A stretch of 64,000 nt of DNA from Polymorphobacter fuscus (GTDB taxonomy: Bacteria > Pseudomonadota > Alphaproteobacteria > Sphingomonadales > Sphingomonadaceae). Both the position numbers and the translations under genes were made by a program. The stretch covers positions 434,001-498,000 of the forward strand of contig NZ_JAATJI010000001.1 in assembly GCF_011927825.1 (NCBI RefSeq), in the 5' to 3' direction. The notes beneath the pieces were generated by a model, which saw only the letters and a program-made list of their open reading frames with translations, had not been told where the DNA came from and ran no database searches. Of this stretch, positions 1 to 9,845 are shown piece after piece. The number at the start of each line of letters is the position of its first letter. The stretch's first letter is position 1.

Positions 1-1
1 G

Positions 2-598
2 TCAGTCCGGCCTGAACCGCACCAGCCGGACGACATACACGATCACCATGACACCGACGACGACGGTGGACAGCGGGTCGGCCCAGGCGGCGACGCGGCC
101 GTAATCCTTGCCCAGCCAGAAACCGGCGGTCATCAACAGGCTGGTCCAGATCAGGCTGCCGAGCCCCGACAGCAGCAGAAAGCGCCACGCCGGCATATGG
201 GCGATGCCGGCCGGCACCGAGACCACCGAGCGGATGGCCGGCACCATCCGGCCGAACAGCACCAGCGCCCCGCCATAGCGATCGAACCAGTCCACGGCGC
301 GATCGATGTCGCGCGGGTGCAGGGTCAGCCAGCGACCATGGCGCGCCGCCAGCTGACGGGCACGACCGAGCCCGATCGCGCGCCCGATGGCGTACCAGAG
401 CCAGGCGCCGGCCAGCGACCCCAGGGTTCCGGCGATGATCGCGCCGACGAGGCTGATCTCCCCTTGCGCCGCGACATAGCCGGCCATCGGCATGAAGACT
501 TCGGACGGCAGCGGCGGAAAGATCGTTTCGATGAAGGTGAGCAGAACGATGCCGGGGTAGCCCCCGCGAACGATCAATTGCGACAGGAAACCGATCAT
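2..598 (-). CDS. DedA family membrane protein
   Basis: Protein of 198 residues with the DedA layout: FPPLPSE near residues 27-33, a re-entrant segment, and GRMVPAIRSVVSVPAG at about 116-131, which holds the conserved Arg of the G-R-x-V-P-x-x-R signature. Four to five hydrophobic segments place it in the inner membrane. Family members are linked to lipid (undecaprenyl-phosphate or phospholipid) flipping and membrane homeostasis; the substrate of this one cannot be read from sequence. The ATG overlaps the stop of the upstream YhhN gene by ATGA, so the two are probably translationally coupled. The stop lies at the window's left edge, so the gene is complete. Confidence 0.9.
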   Translation of the reverse strand: MIGFLSQLIVRGGYPGIVLLTFIETIFPPLPSEVFMPMAGYVAAQGEISLVGAIIAGTLGSLAGAWLWYAIGRAIGLGRARQLAARHGRWLTLHPRDIDRAVDWFDRYGGALVLFGRMVPAIRSVVSVPAGIAHMPAWRFLLLSGLGSLIWTSLLMTAGFWLGKDYGRVAAWADPLSTVVVGVMVIVYVVRLVRFRPD

Positions 599-1278
599 CG
601 TGCCGTGCCCTTGGAAAGCCCGGCGGCGACACCGAGAAAGATCAACAGCTGCCCGAGATAATAGCTGAACCAGACCAGCAGGCCATGCGCCTGTGCGTCG
701 CCAACCAGGTGCCCGCCCATGCGCATGATGAGCAGCATATCGGACAGGATGAACAGCAGCGCCCCGACAAGGGCAAGGCGCGGAAACCGGCTGAGCAGCA
801 GCGCCGCCGCCATGGCGCAGAGCAGCACCGAATAGACCATCAGCGGCGCCAGCGCGGTGCCGGCGGGCGATACTAGCGCCGGCATCGCGGCGCCCCAAAG
901 CAGAATGGCGACAGCAGCAAGGTGCTCGGCCTTGCCCGCCACGCGCCGATGGCGCCGATAGAAAAGGATGGCGGTGCCATGCCCCAGCGCAAAGGCAGCA
1001 GCACCCGCATAGAAAAGGCCGGGGATGTTGAGCAGCACATCGCCTAAAGCGCCGGCGGCCATGATCGCGGCGAGCCACCAGCGCTGTGGGGTGGCGAGCC
1101 GGGTCGCCGCCGCAGCGAGCAGCCCTACTGCCAGCCCCTTGACCAGCGCGGTGATCGCGATACCGGCCGGGCCATTGATCAGTGGATAGGCAATTCCCGC
1201 CGCCAGCGATCCCGCAAGCAGGGTAACGGGTAACAGCCTGGGTGCTGCAAACGAAAGGCGTGGCGCAATCATCGACAT
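595..1278 (-). CDS. Lysoplasmalogenase-like YhhN family membrane protein
   Basis: Roughly 227 residues with about eight hydrophobic helices and the YhhN/TMEM86 pattern, including GDVLLN in the middle and FILSDMLL-type acidic residues in late helices. The family hydrolyses the vinyl ether bond of lysoplasmalogens in animals; the bacterial role is less certain. I chose the ATG at 1278 (MSMIAPR). A TTG at 1308 would add ten polar residues and no clear Shine-Dalgarno favours either. It overlaps the DedA gene by four bases and is divergent from the lipoprotein gene at 1378. Confidence 0.82.
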   Translation of the reverse strand: MSMIAPRLSFAAPRLLPVTLLAGSLAAGIAYPLINGPAGIAITALVKGLAVGLLAAAATRLATPQRWWLAAIMAAGALGDVLLNIPGLFYAGAAAFALGHGTAILFYRRHRRVAGKAEHLAAVAILLWGAAMPALVSPAGTALAPLMVYSVLLCAMAAALLLSRFPRLALVGALLFILSDMLLIMRMGGHLVGDAQAHGLLVWFSYYLGQLLIFLGVAAGLSKGTAR

Positions 1279-1377
1279 GTCTGGCGCATGAATCTTTGCG
1301 CTTCGCAACGGTCTCGTTTCTCTGTATCAGGCGAAACGCGCGGGGACTGCGCGAAATCACTGACGGAGAATTCCAAC

Positions 1378-1713
1378 ATGAAGACTGCTTTGACCCTGGC
1401 GGCTGTGGCCAGCCTCGGCCTGCTCGCCGCTTGCGGTGAGAAGGCTGCCGAAACCACCACCACGACGACGACGGAAACCGCAGCGCCCGCCGACGCCATG
1501 GCGACCACGGAAACGACCCCGGCTGTCGACGCGACGGCGCCCGCCGATGCCACCGCTGCCGCTGCCGACGCTGCTGCCGCCACGGGCGATGCTGCTGCCG
1601 CCGGTGCCAACGCCGTGACCGATGCCGCTGCTGCCGGTGCCGAGAACGCCGCCGACGCCGTCAAGGAAGGCGCCGACAAGGCCGCCGACGCCGTCAAGGA
1701 CGCACAGAAGTAA
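1378..1713 (+). CDS. Small Ala-rich lipoprotein
   Basis: Protein of 111 residues with a signal peptide ending in the lipobox L-A-A-C (Cys19), so it should be lipidated and membrane anchored. The mature part is low complexity: a Thr run, then Ala/Asp-rich sequence. Its end has two near-identical 11-residue units (NAADAVKEGAD and KAADAVKDAQK), a pattern that forms amphipathic helices in LEA-like and some envelope proteins. GGAGAA lies a few bases before the ATG, and a strong terminator follows, so it is a single-gene unit. An earlier in-frame start at 1288 would bury the signal peptide. Function unknown; an envelope or stress role is a guess. Confidence 0.8.
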   Translation: MKTALTLAAVASLGLLAACGEKAAETTTTTTTETAAPADAMATTETTPAVDATAPADATAAAADAAAATGDAAAAGANAVTDAAAAGAENAADAVKEGADKAADAVKDAQK

Positions 1714-1751
1714 GCATATCTTCCCGGCACTTGCCGGGGGTTGATGTCGGT

Positions 1752-1788
1752 AAAGGGCCGGATCCGCATTGCGGGTCCGGCCCTTTTC
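1752..1788 (+). terminator. Rho-independent terminator after the lipoprotein gene
   Basis: GGGCCGGA pairs perfectly with TCCGGCCC, extended inward by CCGC/GCGG after one mismatch, with a three-base loop and followed by TTTT. It sits about 40 bases after the stop at 1713. Confidence 0.85.
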
Positions 1789-1925
1789 GTTGCGGCCGTT
1801 CAGCTTGCCGTCATTCAGCCTGGGTATTGGCAAGATGAGCGATTGGCCAAGTGCCGCGAAGTGATTATGACGCATTGGCAAGACGATGGGCTTGGGGCCC
1901 GGCGTATATTGGGAGAGGTGATTTC

Positions 1926-3149
1926 ATGAAGATGCTGTCGCGCAGCCTGGCTGCGATCCTGCTGGCGAGTGCCGGCTTTGCCGCCGCGCCCGCCATTGCG
2001 CAGAAGACCGAAGCGACGAAGCCGGTGAAGTTGTCGAAGCCGGTCCAGGCGGCGCTTGCCGAAGCCCAGAAGCTGCAGGCCGCCGGTGACCATCCCGGTG
2101 CGCTTGCCAAGGTTGCGGAGGCCGAAGCCTTCCCGTCGCCGACGGCAGAAGACCAGTATATGACGGCCGCGGTGAAGCTCAATTCGGGCATCACCACCAA
2201 GGACAACAAGATTGTCGAAGACGCGCTGACCCGGATGCTCGCCAGCGGAAGGGTGTCGGCTGCCGACCAGCCCAAGTTCCTGCGCAACGTCGGCCAGCTC
2301 GCCCTCGAGCGCAAGGACTACAACGCCGCGACCAAGGCGTTCGAACAGATCGTCGCGCAGAACCCCAACGACAATGACGCGCTGGTGGCGCTGGGCGAGC
2401 TGTATTTCGCGCAGAAGGTCAACGGCAAGGCCGTGGAAACCATCAACCGCGCCATCGCCAGCGCCAAGGCTTCGGGCACGACGGTACCGGAAGCCTGGTA
2501 TCGCCGCGTGCTCGGGATCGCCTATGACGGCAAGGTGGCGGGCGCTGTCCAGCCGGCCGCGCTGGCATTGGTCAAGGCCTATCCCAATGCCGTCAACTGG
2601 CGCGACGCCGTGCTGATCACGCGCGACAGCTTCCCGCAGCTGGACGAGCAGACCACGCTCGACTTCCTGCGCCTGCAGGCCGCGACGGGATCGCTGAACG
2701 GCGAGCGCGACTTTGTCGAATATGCCGATACCGCGCTGGGCCGCGGCCTGCCGGGCGAAGCGCAATATGCGCTCAACGAAGGCATCGCCAAGAAGATGGT
2801 CAGCCCGACCAAGCCGCTGATTTCGGAAATGATGAAGTCCGCAAACAGCAAGATCCCCGCCGACAAGGCCTCGCTGCCGGGCATCGAGAAGGACGCCAAG
2901 ACCAACCCCAAGCTGGCCCTGGGCACCGGTGATGCCTATTATGGCTATGGCGATTTCGCCAAGGCCGCAGCGCTTTACAAACAGGCCGTCGGCGGCGCGG
3001 GGGTCGATCCGTCGACCGTCAACCTTCGCCTCGGTGCCGCACTGGCGCGGTCCGGCGACAAGGCCGGCGCGGCAACGGTACTCGGCCAGGTCAAGGGCGG
3101 TGCGCGCGAAGCGCTTGCCCAATATTGGATGGCATACGCCGGCGCCTGA
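1926..3149 (+). CDS. Exported tetratricopeptide-repeat protein
   Basis: Protein of 407 residues. A signal peptide (Lys/Arg then a hydrophobic stretch, cleavage near AIA-Q at about residue 25) sends it to the periplasm. The body has helix pairs typical of TPR repeats, for example around DYNAATKAFEQIVAQNPND, DNDALVALGELYF and, near the C-terminus, DFAKAAALYKQA. TPRs are protein-binding scaffolds; no catalytic domain is visible. GGGAGAGG precedes the ATG, which favours this start over a GTG or ATG upstream without signal peptide. It is flanked by terminators and appears monocistronic. Specific partner unknown. Confidence 0.8.
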   Translation: MKMLSRSLAAILLASAGFAAAPAIAQKTEATKPVKLSKPVQAALAEAQKLQAAGDHPGALAKVAEAEAFPSPTAEDQYMTAAVKLNSGITTKDNKIVEDALTRMLASGRVSAADQPKFLRNVGQLALERKDYNAATKAFEQIVAQNPNDNDALVALGELYFAQKVNGKAVETINRAIASAKASGTTVPEAWYRRVLGIAYDGKVAGAVQPAALALVKAYPNAVNWRDAVLITRDSFPQLDEQTTLDFLRLQAATGSLNGERDFVEYADTALGRGLPGEAQYALNEGIAKKMVSPTKPLISEMMKSANSKIPADKASLPGIEKDAKTNPKLALGTGDAYYGYGDFAKAAALYKQAVGGAGVDPSTVNLRLGAALARSGDKAGAATVLGQVKGGAREALAQYWMAYAGA

Positions 3150-4718
<1,569 letters not shown>

Positions 4719-4728
4719 CAGGACCATC

Positions 4729-4758
4729 ATGACCAATCCATTGCAGAAAGCGTCGTGA
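4729..4758 (+). other. Nine-codon leader ORF between guaB and the rsmB-type gene
   Basis: ATG ACC AAT CCA TTG CAG AAA GCG TCG TGA encodes MTNPLQKAS. Its TGA overlaps the GTG start (4755) of the methyltransferase in another frame as GTGA, an arrangement that could give translational coupling. There is no independent evidence that it is translated. Confidence 0.3.
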
Positions 4759-5963
4759 CGCCGGCCGCGCGGGCCCAGGCAGCGATCGAATGTCTCGACG
4801 CGGTTATTGCCGCCGCCAACACCGGCGGGGCCGCTGCCGACACGATCGTCCAGCGGTATTTCAGCACACGTCGCTACGCCGGGTCGAAGGACCGCCGCGC
4901 TGTTCGTGACCTGGTGTTCGATGTCATCCGCAGCATGGGGTCGCCGCCGCAAAGCGGTCGCGCCGCGCTTATCGGCCACGCCCGGGCGCTCGCGCCGGAC
5001 CTTCTGGAACTGTTCAGCGGCACCGCCGATACGGCAGGTCATGCGCCGCTGGCGCTGGTCGTCGGCGAGCCCGAGGCAACGCCATCGCTGGCACCCGGCT
5101 GGCAGCTCGACCAGCTGCGCCAGCGCTTCGGCGCTGCAACGCCAAAGGCCGTGCGAGCGCTGCTCGGGCGTGCCCCGCTCGACCTGCGCGCCAACATTTT
5201 GTGCAGCAACCGCGACGAGTTGCTGATTGAAATGCCCGACCTCGCGCCAACGCAATGGGCGCCCGACGGCTTGCGGGCGCCGGCCGGTCTCAATATCGAA
5301 ACCCTGCCGGCTTACCACGCCGGCAAGATTGAGGTTCAGGACGAAGGCTCGCAACTGGCCGCGCTCGCTGTCGGCGCGCTGCCCGGCGAGGTCGTGATCG
5401 ACCTGTGTGCGGGGGCGGGGGGCAAGACGCTGGCGCTCGCAGCCGCCATGGGCGACCAGGGTACATTGATCGCCACTGACACCGATCGTGGCCGACTGTC
5501 GGCGCTGCCGCAGCGGCTGGCGCGTGCCGGGGTGACGATTGCGACCACCCGTCTGCTCAACCCGCGCCGCGAATGGGAGGCGGTGTCCGACCTCGCCGGC
5601 GCTGCCGACCGCGTGCTGATCGACGCGCCCTGTTCGGGCACCGGCACATGGCGACGCAATCCCGAGGCGCGCTGGCGACTGACCCAGGATCGGCTGGCGA
5701 AGCTGACGGCCGAGCAGGACCGGTTGCTGCAACTCGGCGCGCAACTGGTGCGGCCGGGCGGCACACTGACCTATGTCGTCTGTTCGCTGCTGCCGATCGA
5801 GGCAGAGGCGCGGATGGCGGCGTTTCTGGCACGCTCGCCAGCTTTCGTTGCCGATCCGTTCAGCATCCCGACCGAGACGTCACCCGTCACCAGCACCACC
5901 CTGTCACCAGGTGCACAGGGGTGCGACGGATTCTTCATCGCAAGGTTGAAACGCGTCTGCTAG
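4755..5963 (+). CDS. RsmB/NOP-family rRNA cytosine-C5 methyltransferase
   Basis: Protein of 402 residues in the family that methylates cytosines of 16S rRNA using SAM. The N-terminal third (about 1-135) is helical and NusB-like as in RsmB. The Rossmann methyltransferase domain follows, with motif I VIDLCAGAGGKT (about 214-225), DAPCSGTGTWRRNPEARW carrying Cys293, and the second, nucleophilic cysteine in VVCSLLP (Cys343). Both cysteines of the m5C mechanism are therefore present. It starts with GTG just after the nine-codon leader ORF. The target site (C967 or another) is inferred, so I give no symbol. Confidence 0.88.
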   Translation: MTPAARAQAAIECLDAVIAAANTGGAAADTIVQRYFSTRRYAGSKDRRAVRDLVFDVIRSMGSPPQSGRAALIGHARALAPDLLELFSGTADTAGHAPLALVVGEPEATPSLAPGWQLDQLRQRFGAATPKAVRALLGRAPLDLRANILCSNRDELLIEMPDLAPTQWAPDGLRAPAGLNIETLPAYHAGKIEVQDEGSQLAALAVGALPGEVVIDLCAGAGGKTLALAAAMGDQGTLIATDTDRGRLSALPQRLARAGVTIATTRLLNPRREWEAVSDLAGAADRVLIDAPCSGTGTWRRNPEARWRLTQDRLAKLTAEQDRLLQLGAQLVRPGGTLTYVVCSLLPIEAEARMAAFLARSPAFVADPFSIPTETSPVTSTTLSPGAQGCDGFFIARLKRVC

Positions 5964-5992
5964 ATATCGTTGCCGGGGGACGGGAGAGAGTG

Positions 5993-6481
5993 ATGCACCT
6001 GCGCGCGGCAATGGCGATATTCGGACTGATGATGGCGACGGCGGCCGGCGCGGCGCCGACCGGTGACGATATTCTGAAGCCGGTATCCGTCCGCATGGCC
6101 GATGCCGGCCGTGCGGCCCTGGCACGCGGCGACGCCAGCGGCGCGATCGACAATTTCGAAGCGGCGCTCGCCAGCGACCCCAAGAATGTCAGTGCCTTCA
6201 CAGGCATTGCGCAGAGCTATGAAAAGCTCGGCCTGCCCGGGAAGGCTGTCAAATACTATCGTGAGGCGCTGGCGCTCAACCCGTCGGACCTGGCGGCCCT
6301 CGAAGGCCAGGGCAAGGCGCTGATCGAGCGCGGTGCCACCGCCCGCGCCCAGGTCAACCTCGCCCGCATCAAGGCATTGTGCAAGGTCGATTGCAGCGCG
6401 GCGGCGCGGCTGCAGGCCGCACTCAGCGCGCCGGTGGTGGCCGTAGCGGATCCGCCAAAGGCCGCGCCGACAAAGAACTGA
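5993..6481 (+). CDS. Small exported TPR protein
   Basis: Protein of 162 residues. A short N-terminal hydrophobic segment ending near AGAAP looks like a signal peptide. At least two TPR motifs follow: GDASGAIDNFEAALASDP, then the next helix pair through KAVKYYREALALNPSD. A pair of Cys (in KALCKVDCS) could form a disulfide, consistent with a periplasmic location. GGGAGAG precedes the ATG by about seven bases. The gene follows the methyltransferase by 29 bases and may be co-transcribed. No enzyme domain is visible; role unknown. Confidence 0.75.
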   Translation: MHLRAAMAIFGLMMATAAGAAPTGDDILKPVSVRMADAGRAALARGDASGAIDNFEAALASDPKNVSAFTGIAQSYEKLGLPGKAVKYYREALALNPSDLAALEGQGKALIERGATARAQVNLARIKALCKVDCSAAARLQAALSAPVVAVADPPKAAPTKN

Positions 6482-6502
6482 TCGGCGTCGGCGCGGCGAG
6501 GT

Positions 6503-7360
6503 TCAGGCTAGCAACGCGGCGGCGCTGGCAAAGGCGGCAACGGGCACTGTTTCGGCACGGGCTTCGGCACTGATGCCCTGCGCGACCATGGCATCGAGAG
6601 CGCCCGGCATCGCCTTCAGGCTGGCGCGGAGCATCTTGCGCCGCTGACCAAAGGCCGCGGCGGTGAGCGCCGAAAGCCTGGCGGCGCTGGCCGCAGCCAT
6701 CGGCGCCGTCGGGACCAGATGCACAACTGCCGAATCCACCTTGGGCGCCGGAATAAAGGCGCGGGGCGGCACGGTAAAGGCGATCCGTGCCGACGTCCGC
6801 CACTGCGCCAGCACCGACAGCCGGCCATAGGCGCTGCTGCCGGGCACCGCGACCAACCGCTGCGCAACCTCCTTCTGGAACATCAAGGTCAAGCTGGCCC
6901 ACCATGGCGGCCAGGCCTCCGCGCCGAGCCAACCGGTCAGCAGCGCGGTGCCGATATTGTAAGGCAGGTTTGCAACGATATGTGCGCCGTTGCCGGCGAC
7001 CGTCGCCGCATCCACCGCCATGGCGTCGCCGGCAATCACGGTGAGCCGCGGGCCGTTGCTGCCGTTACCAGCGGCCTCTGCCAGTTCGGCGAGCGCCGGC
7101 AACGCCCGGCTGTCGCGCTCGACGGCAATGACGCGCGCGCCGGCGCGCAGCAGCGCACGTGTCAGGCCGCCCGGACCCGGTCCGACTTCATAAACGGTCG
7201 CGCCGGTAAGCGGCCCCGGCACCCGGGCAATGCGGTCGAGCAGATTGCCGTCGAACAGAAAATTCTGCCCGAGCGACTTTTTGGCATTGAGCCCATGTCG
7301 CGCAATGACGTCGCGCAGCGGCGGCAGGGTGAGCAGCGCCTCCGGCCCCGGGTCAGCCAC
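6503..7360 (-). CDS. rsmA: 16S rRNA (adenine1518/1519-N6)-dimethyltransferase
   Basis: RsmA (KsgA) dimethylates two adjacent adenines in helix 45 of 16S rRNA late in 30S assembly. The 285 residues show the family hallmarks: KKSLGQNFL near residue 28, SAM motif I EVGPGPGGLT at 58-67, the acidic ERD that binds the ribose, and the catalytic NLPYNI at 131-136. It starts with GTG, which overlaps the pdxA stop by eight bases; it is the last gene of the lptD-surA-pdxA-rsmA series, the same order as in E. coli. The TPR gene converges on it from the left. Confidence 0.95.
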   Translation of the reverse strand: MADPGPEALLTLPPLRDVIARHGLNAKKSLGQNFLFDGNLLDRIARVPGPLTGATVYEVGPGPGGLTRALLRAGARVIAVERDSRALPALAELAEAAGNGSNGPRLTVIAGDAMAVDAATVAGNGAHIVANLPYNIGTALLTGWLGAEAWPPWWASLTLMFQKEVAQRLVAVPGSSAYGRLSVLAQWRTSARIAFTVPPRAFIPAPKVDSAVVHLVPTAPMAAASAARLSALTAAAFGQRRKMLRASLKAMPGALDAMVAQGISAEARAETVPVAAFASAAALLA

Positions 7361-8360
7361 TCGTCAACCGCCGCGCCGCGCACTGGCCCGCCATGCGGAT
7401 CGCCTCGATCATCGCCCGCGGGTTGGCCAGGCCCTTGCCGGCAATGCCGAATGCCGTGCCATGGTCGGGGGAGGTGCGGACGATCGGCAAACCCAGGGTC
7501 ACATTGACACCATCGTCGAAATGCAGCGTTTTCAGCGGGATCAGTGCCTGGTCGTGATACATGCACATCGCTGCATCATAATGGCGGCGGGCAGGGGCGT
7601 GAAACATCGAATCGGCGGCCAATGGGCCATGCACGTTGATATCCTCGGCCTGCAACGCCTCGACCGCGGGCCGGATGATCTCGGCTTCCTCGCGGCCCAG
7701 CGTGCCGCTTTCGCCGGCATGTGGGTTGAGCCCGGCAAAGGCCAGGCGCGGCCGTTCGATGCCATAATCCCGCATCAGCGCCCGCGCCGTGATGCGCGAC
7801 TTTGCAACGATCAGATCGACGGTGAGCAGCCGCGGCACGTCGGCAAGTGGCAAATGGACAGTGATCGGCACCGTGCGGAGCGTCGGGCCGGCAAGCATCA
7901 TCACCGCGTTGCTCGCCGAAATCCCGCAGCGTTCCGCGACGAATTCGGTTTGCCCCGGATAGTTGAAGCCGATGGCATAAAGCTGCGCCTTCGATACCGG
8001 CCCGGTGACGATGCCACCGGCAAAGCCGTTTCGCGCCAGGCCGACGGCAATTTCCAGGCTGTCGAGGGCGCATCGGGCACCGGCGAGGTTGGGATCGCCG
8101 GGGATGATTTCGCCCGGATCGTCGACCTGAACCAGCGGAAGACCGTCATCAAAGGCTGCGGCTGCCTCGCCGGGAGCGCCGAGCGTGATGATCGGCCCGT
8201 CCCACACCGCCTCGAGTGCGCGGCGGTCACCGATTGCAAAAAATGCCGGAAGCCGCTCGGACCGGCGCGCGGCCCAGGCTGCCGCGACGATTTCCGGCCC
8301 GATCCCGGCCGGATCACCGATCGACACCGCCAGCGGAGCGGGAGTCGGGAAAATGTCCAT
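7353..8360 (-). CDS. pdxA: 4-hydroxythreonine-4-phosphate dehydrogenase
   Basis: PdxA oxidises and decarboxylates 4-phosphohydroxy-L-threonine in the DXP-dependent route to pyridoxal phosphate. The 335 residues cover the whole family length. Visible signatures are SIGDPAGIGPEI at the N-terminus, TGPVSK, the metal-site histidines in TVHLPL and NPHAGE, and MYHDQALIPLK. I chose the ATG at 8360, whose A is also the last base of the surA stop (TGATG); a TTG one codon earlier is possible. It is coupled on both sides to surA and rsmA. Confidence 0.95.
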   Translation of the reverse strand: MDIFPTPAPLAVSIGDPAGIGPEIVAAAWAARRSERLPAFFAIGDRRALEAVWDGPIITLGAPGEAAAAFDDGLPLVQVDDPGEIIPGDPNLAGARCALDSLEIAVGLARNGFAGGIVTGPVSKAQLYAIGFNYPGQTEFVAERCGISASNAVMMLAGPTLRTVPITVHLPLADVPRLLTVDLIVAKSRITARALMRDYGIERPRLAFAGLNPHAGESGTLGREEAEIIRPAVEALQAEDINVHGPLAADSMFHAPARRHYDAAMCMYHDQALIPLKTLHFDDGVNVTLGLPIVRTSPDHGTAFGIAGKGLANPRAMIEAIRMAGQCAARRLTSG

Positions 8361-9706
8361 CAACGATAATCGACGATCGCATCGCGCCGCAGATCGCGCA
8401 GGTAACGGCGCGCCCGCATATTGACGCGCTCGTCATTCATCTGCGCGTAGATTTCCTCGAAATTGGGCGCCTTGACCTGCGCCGCGCTATCGTCGCGGCC
8501 GCACAGCACCAGCACGCGCAGGCCCTCCTGCTGCGAACCGAAGGGCGGGGTGGCCTGGCCGATCTGCAGGTTGCCGAGCACATTCTGCAGCGGCACGGGC
8601 AGGTCCTTCATCCGAATGGCGTCGTTGACCGCGACCTGCGCCCCGACCTTGCTGGCGATCGCCTCGGCGCCCCCGCATCCGCCCATGGTCAAGGTTGCGG
8701 CCTGGAAGGTCTTGACCATGTCGCGCGCCTGCGCCTCGGTGGTGTTGGCCGGCAGCGGCAGCGATATCTGCTTGAGGCTGAGGATCGCTTCGCTCGGGTC
8801 CCCCGCCAGCACCTGGCGCTTGCCCAGAAGCGACATGATCGCGACGCCGCCGGGCACGCGGATCGGATCGCTGACCGCCGCCGTCGGGTTGCCCGGCGTA
8901 AGCGTGGTGACGATCGGCGCGACGGCGTCGTTCAGTTGTTCAGCGCGGACCCAGCCGAGGTCGCCGCCCAATCCCGCGGTCGACGCTTCGGAAAACTGGC
9001 GGGCATAAGCGACGAAGCTGGCACCCTGGCGCACTTGGCCGACGATGCGCGCCGCGTCGTTAAGCACCTGCGCTTCGGTCTCGGGAGTCGCCGACAGGAA
9101 GATCTCGCCAACGTGATATTCGTCCTTGCCCTTGGCGGCGTTGAGCTTGGCGATCACGGCCTGCACCTCGTCGTCGCCGACGTTGACCAGCGGTTCGACC
9201 TTGCGGCGCAGCACGCGGCTCCAGGCGATTTCGCCGCGGATCTGGCCCTTGATGGCGGCCGGCGACGATCCGGCCTCGCGCAGATAGGCTTCGAAAGCCG
9301 CCGGCGACTTCTTGAAATTCTGCGCCACGCGATCGAACGACCGGTCGACCTCGGCTTCGCTGATCTTGATGTCGTTGCTCGCGGCTTCCTGCAGTTGCAG
9401 TTTTTCGTCGATCAGGTTGCGCATCACCTGCAGGCGCAGCCGGGGCCGCTCGGCTTCGGAAATATTCCCGTTGTTGGCAGCGAGCACCAGCCCCATGCGC
9501 TGGTCGATATCGGTGTCGGTGATGACATCGCCGTTGACGATCGCCTGCGCCTTGCGCAGCGTCGGATCGGTTTCGCCCATCACCTGCAACTCGGGCAGGT
9601 CCTCGGCGGAAAAGCTTTGGCGCGGGGCTTCCTGCGACCCGACCGGCGCCGCCAGGGGGACGGCGGAGGCGAGCAGCAGGACGGCGAACCGACGATTCAA
9701 ACGCAT
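8360..9706 (-). CDS. surA: Periplasmic peptidyl-prolyl isomerase / chaperone SurA
   Basis: SurA escorts outer-membrane proteins, including LptD, across the periplasm. The 448-residue precursor has a signal peptide (residues 1 to about 24, MRLNRRF then hydrophobic), a SurA N-terminal chaperone domain with VNGDVITDTDI and the helical stretch to about 185, a parvulin domain at about 198-297 (GGDLGWV signature), and a degenerate second isomerase region before the C-terminal helix. The start is set by the signal peptide; an upstream in-frame codon at 9751 would spoil it. Position between lptD and pdxA matches the enterobacterial order. Confidence 0.92.
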   Translation of the reverse strand: MRLNRRFAVLLLASAVPLAAPVGSQEAPRQSFSAEDLPELQVMGETDPTLRKAQAIVNGDVITDTDIDQRMGLVLAANNGNISEAERPRLRLQVMRNLIDEKLQLQEAASNDIKISEAEVDRSFDRVAQNFKKSPAAFEAYLREAGSSPAAIKGQIRGEIAWSRVLRRKVEPLVNVGDDEVQAVIAKLNAAKGKDEYHVGEIFLSATPETEAQVLNDAARIVGQVRQGASFVAYARQFSEASTAGLGGDLGWVRAEQLNDAVAPIVTTLTPGNPTAAVSDPIRVPGGVAIMSLLGKRQVLAGDPSEAILSLKQISLPLPANTTEAQARDMVKTFQAATLTMGGCGGAEAIASKVGAQVAVNDAIRMKDLPVPLQNVLGNLQIGQATPPFGSQQEGLRVLVLCGRDDSAAQVKAPNFEEIYAQMNDERVNMRARRYLRDLRRDAIVDYR

Positions 9707-9845
9707 TCGAGTCTCCGATATGGCACCGCAAGCATGGCGAGCCGTTGACACGCAAAGTGCCCTTCCAGCGTCGCTCTAGCGCAACCTTGCGCCGGCGGCA
9801 AAATCTCCTTGCACGGGGCAACGTTAATCCCGGCTGAAACGCCTG

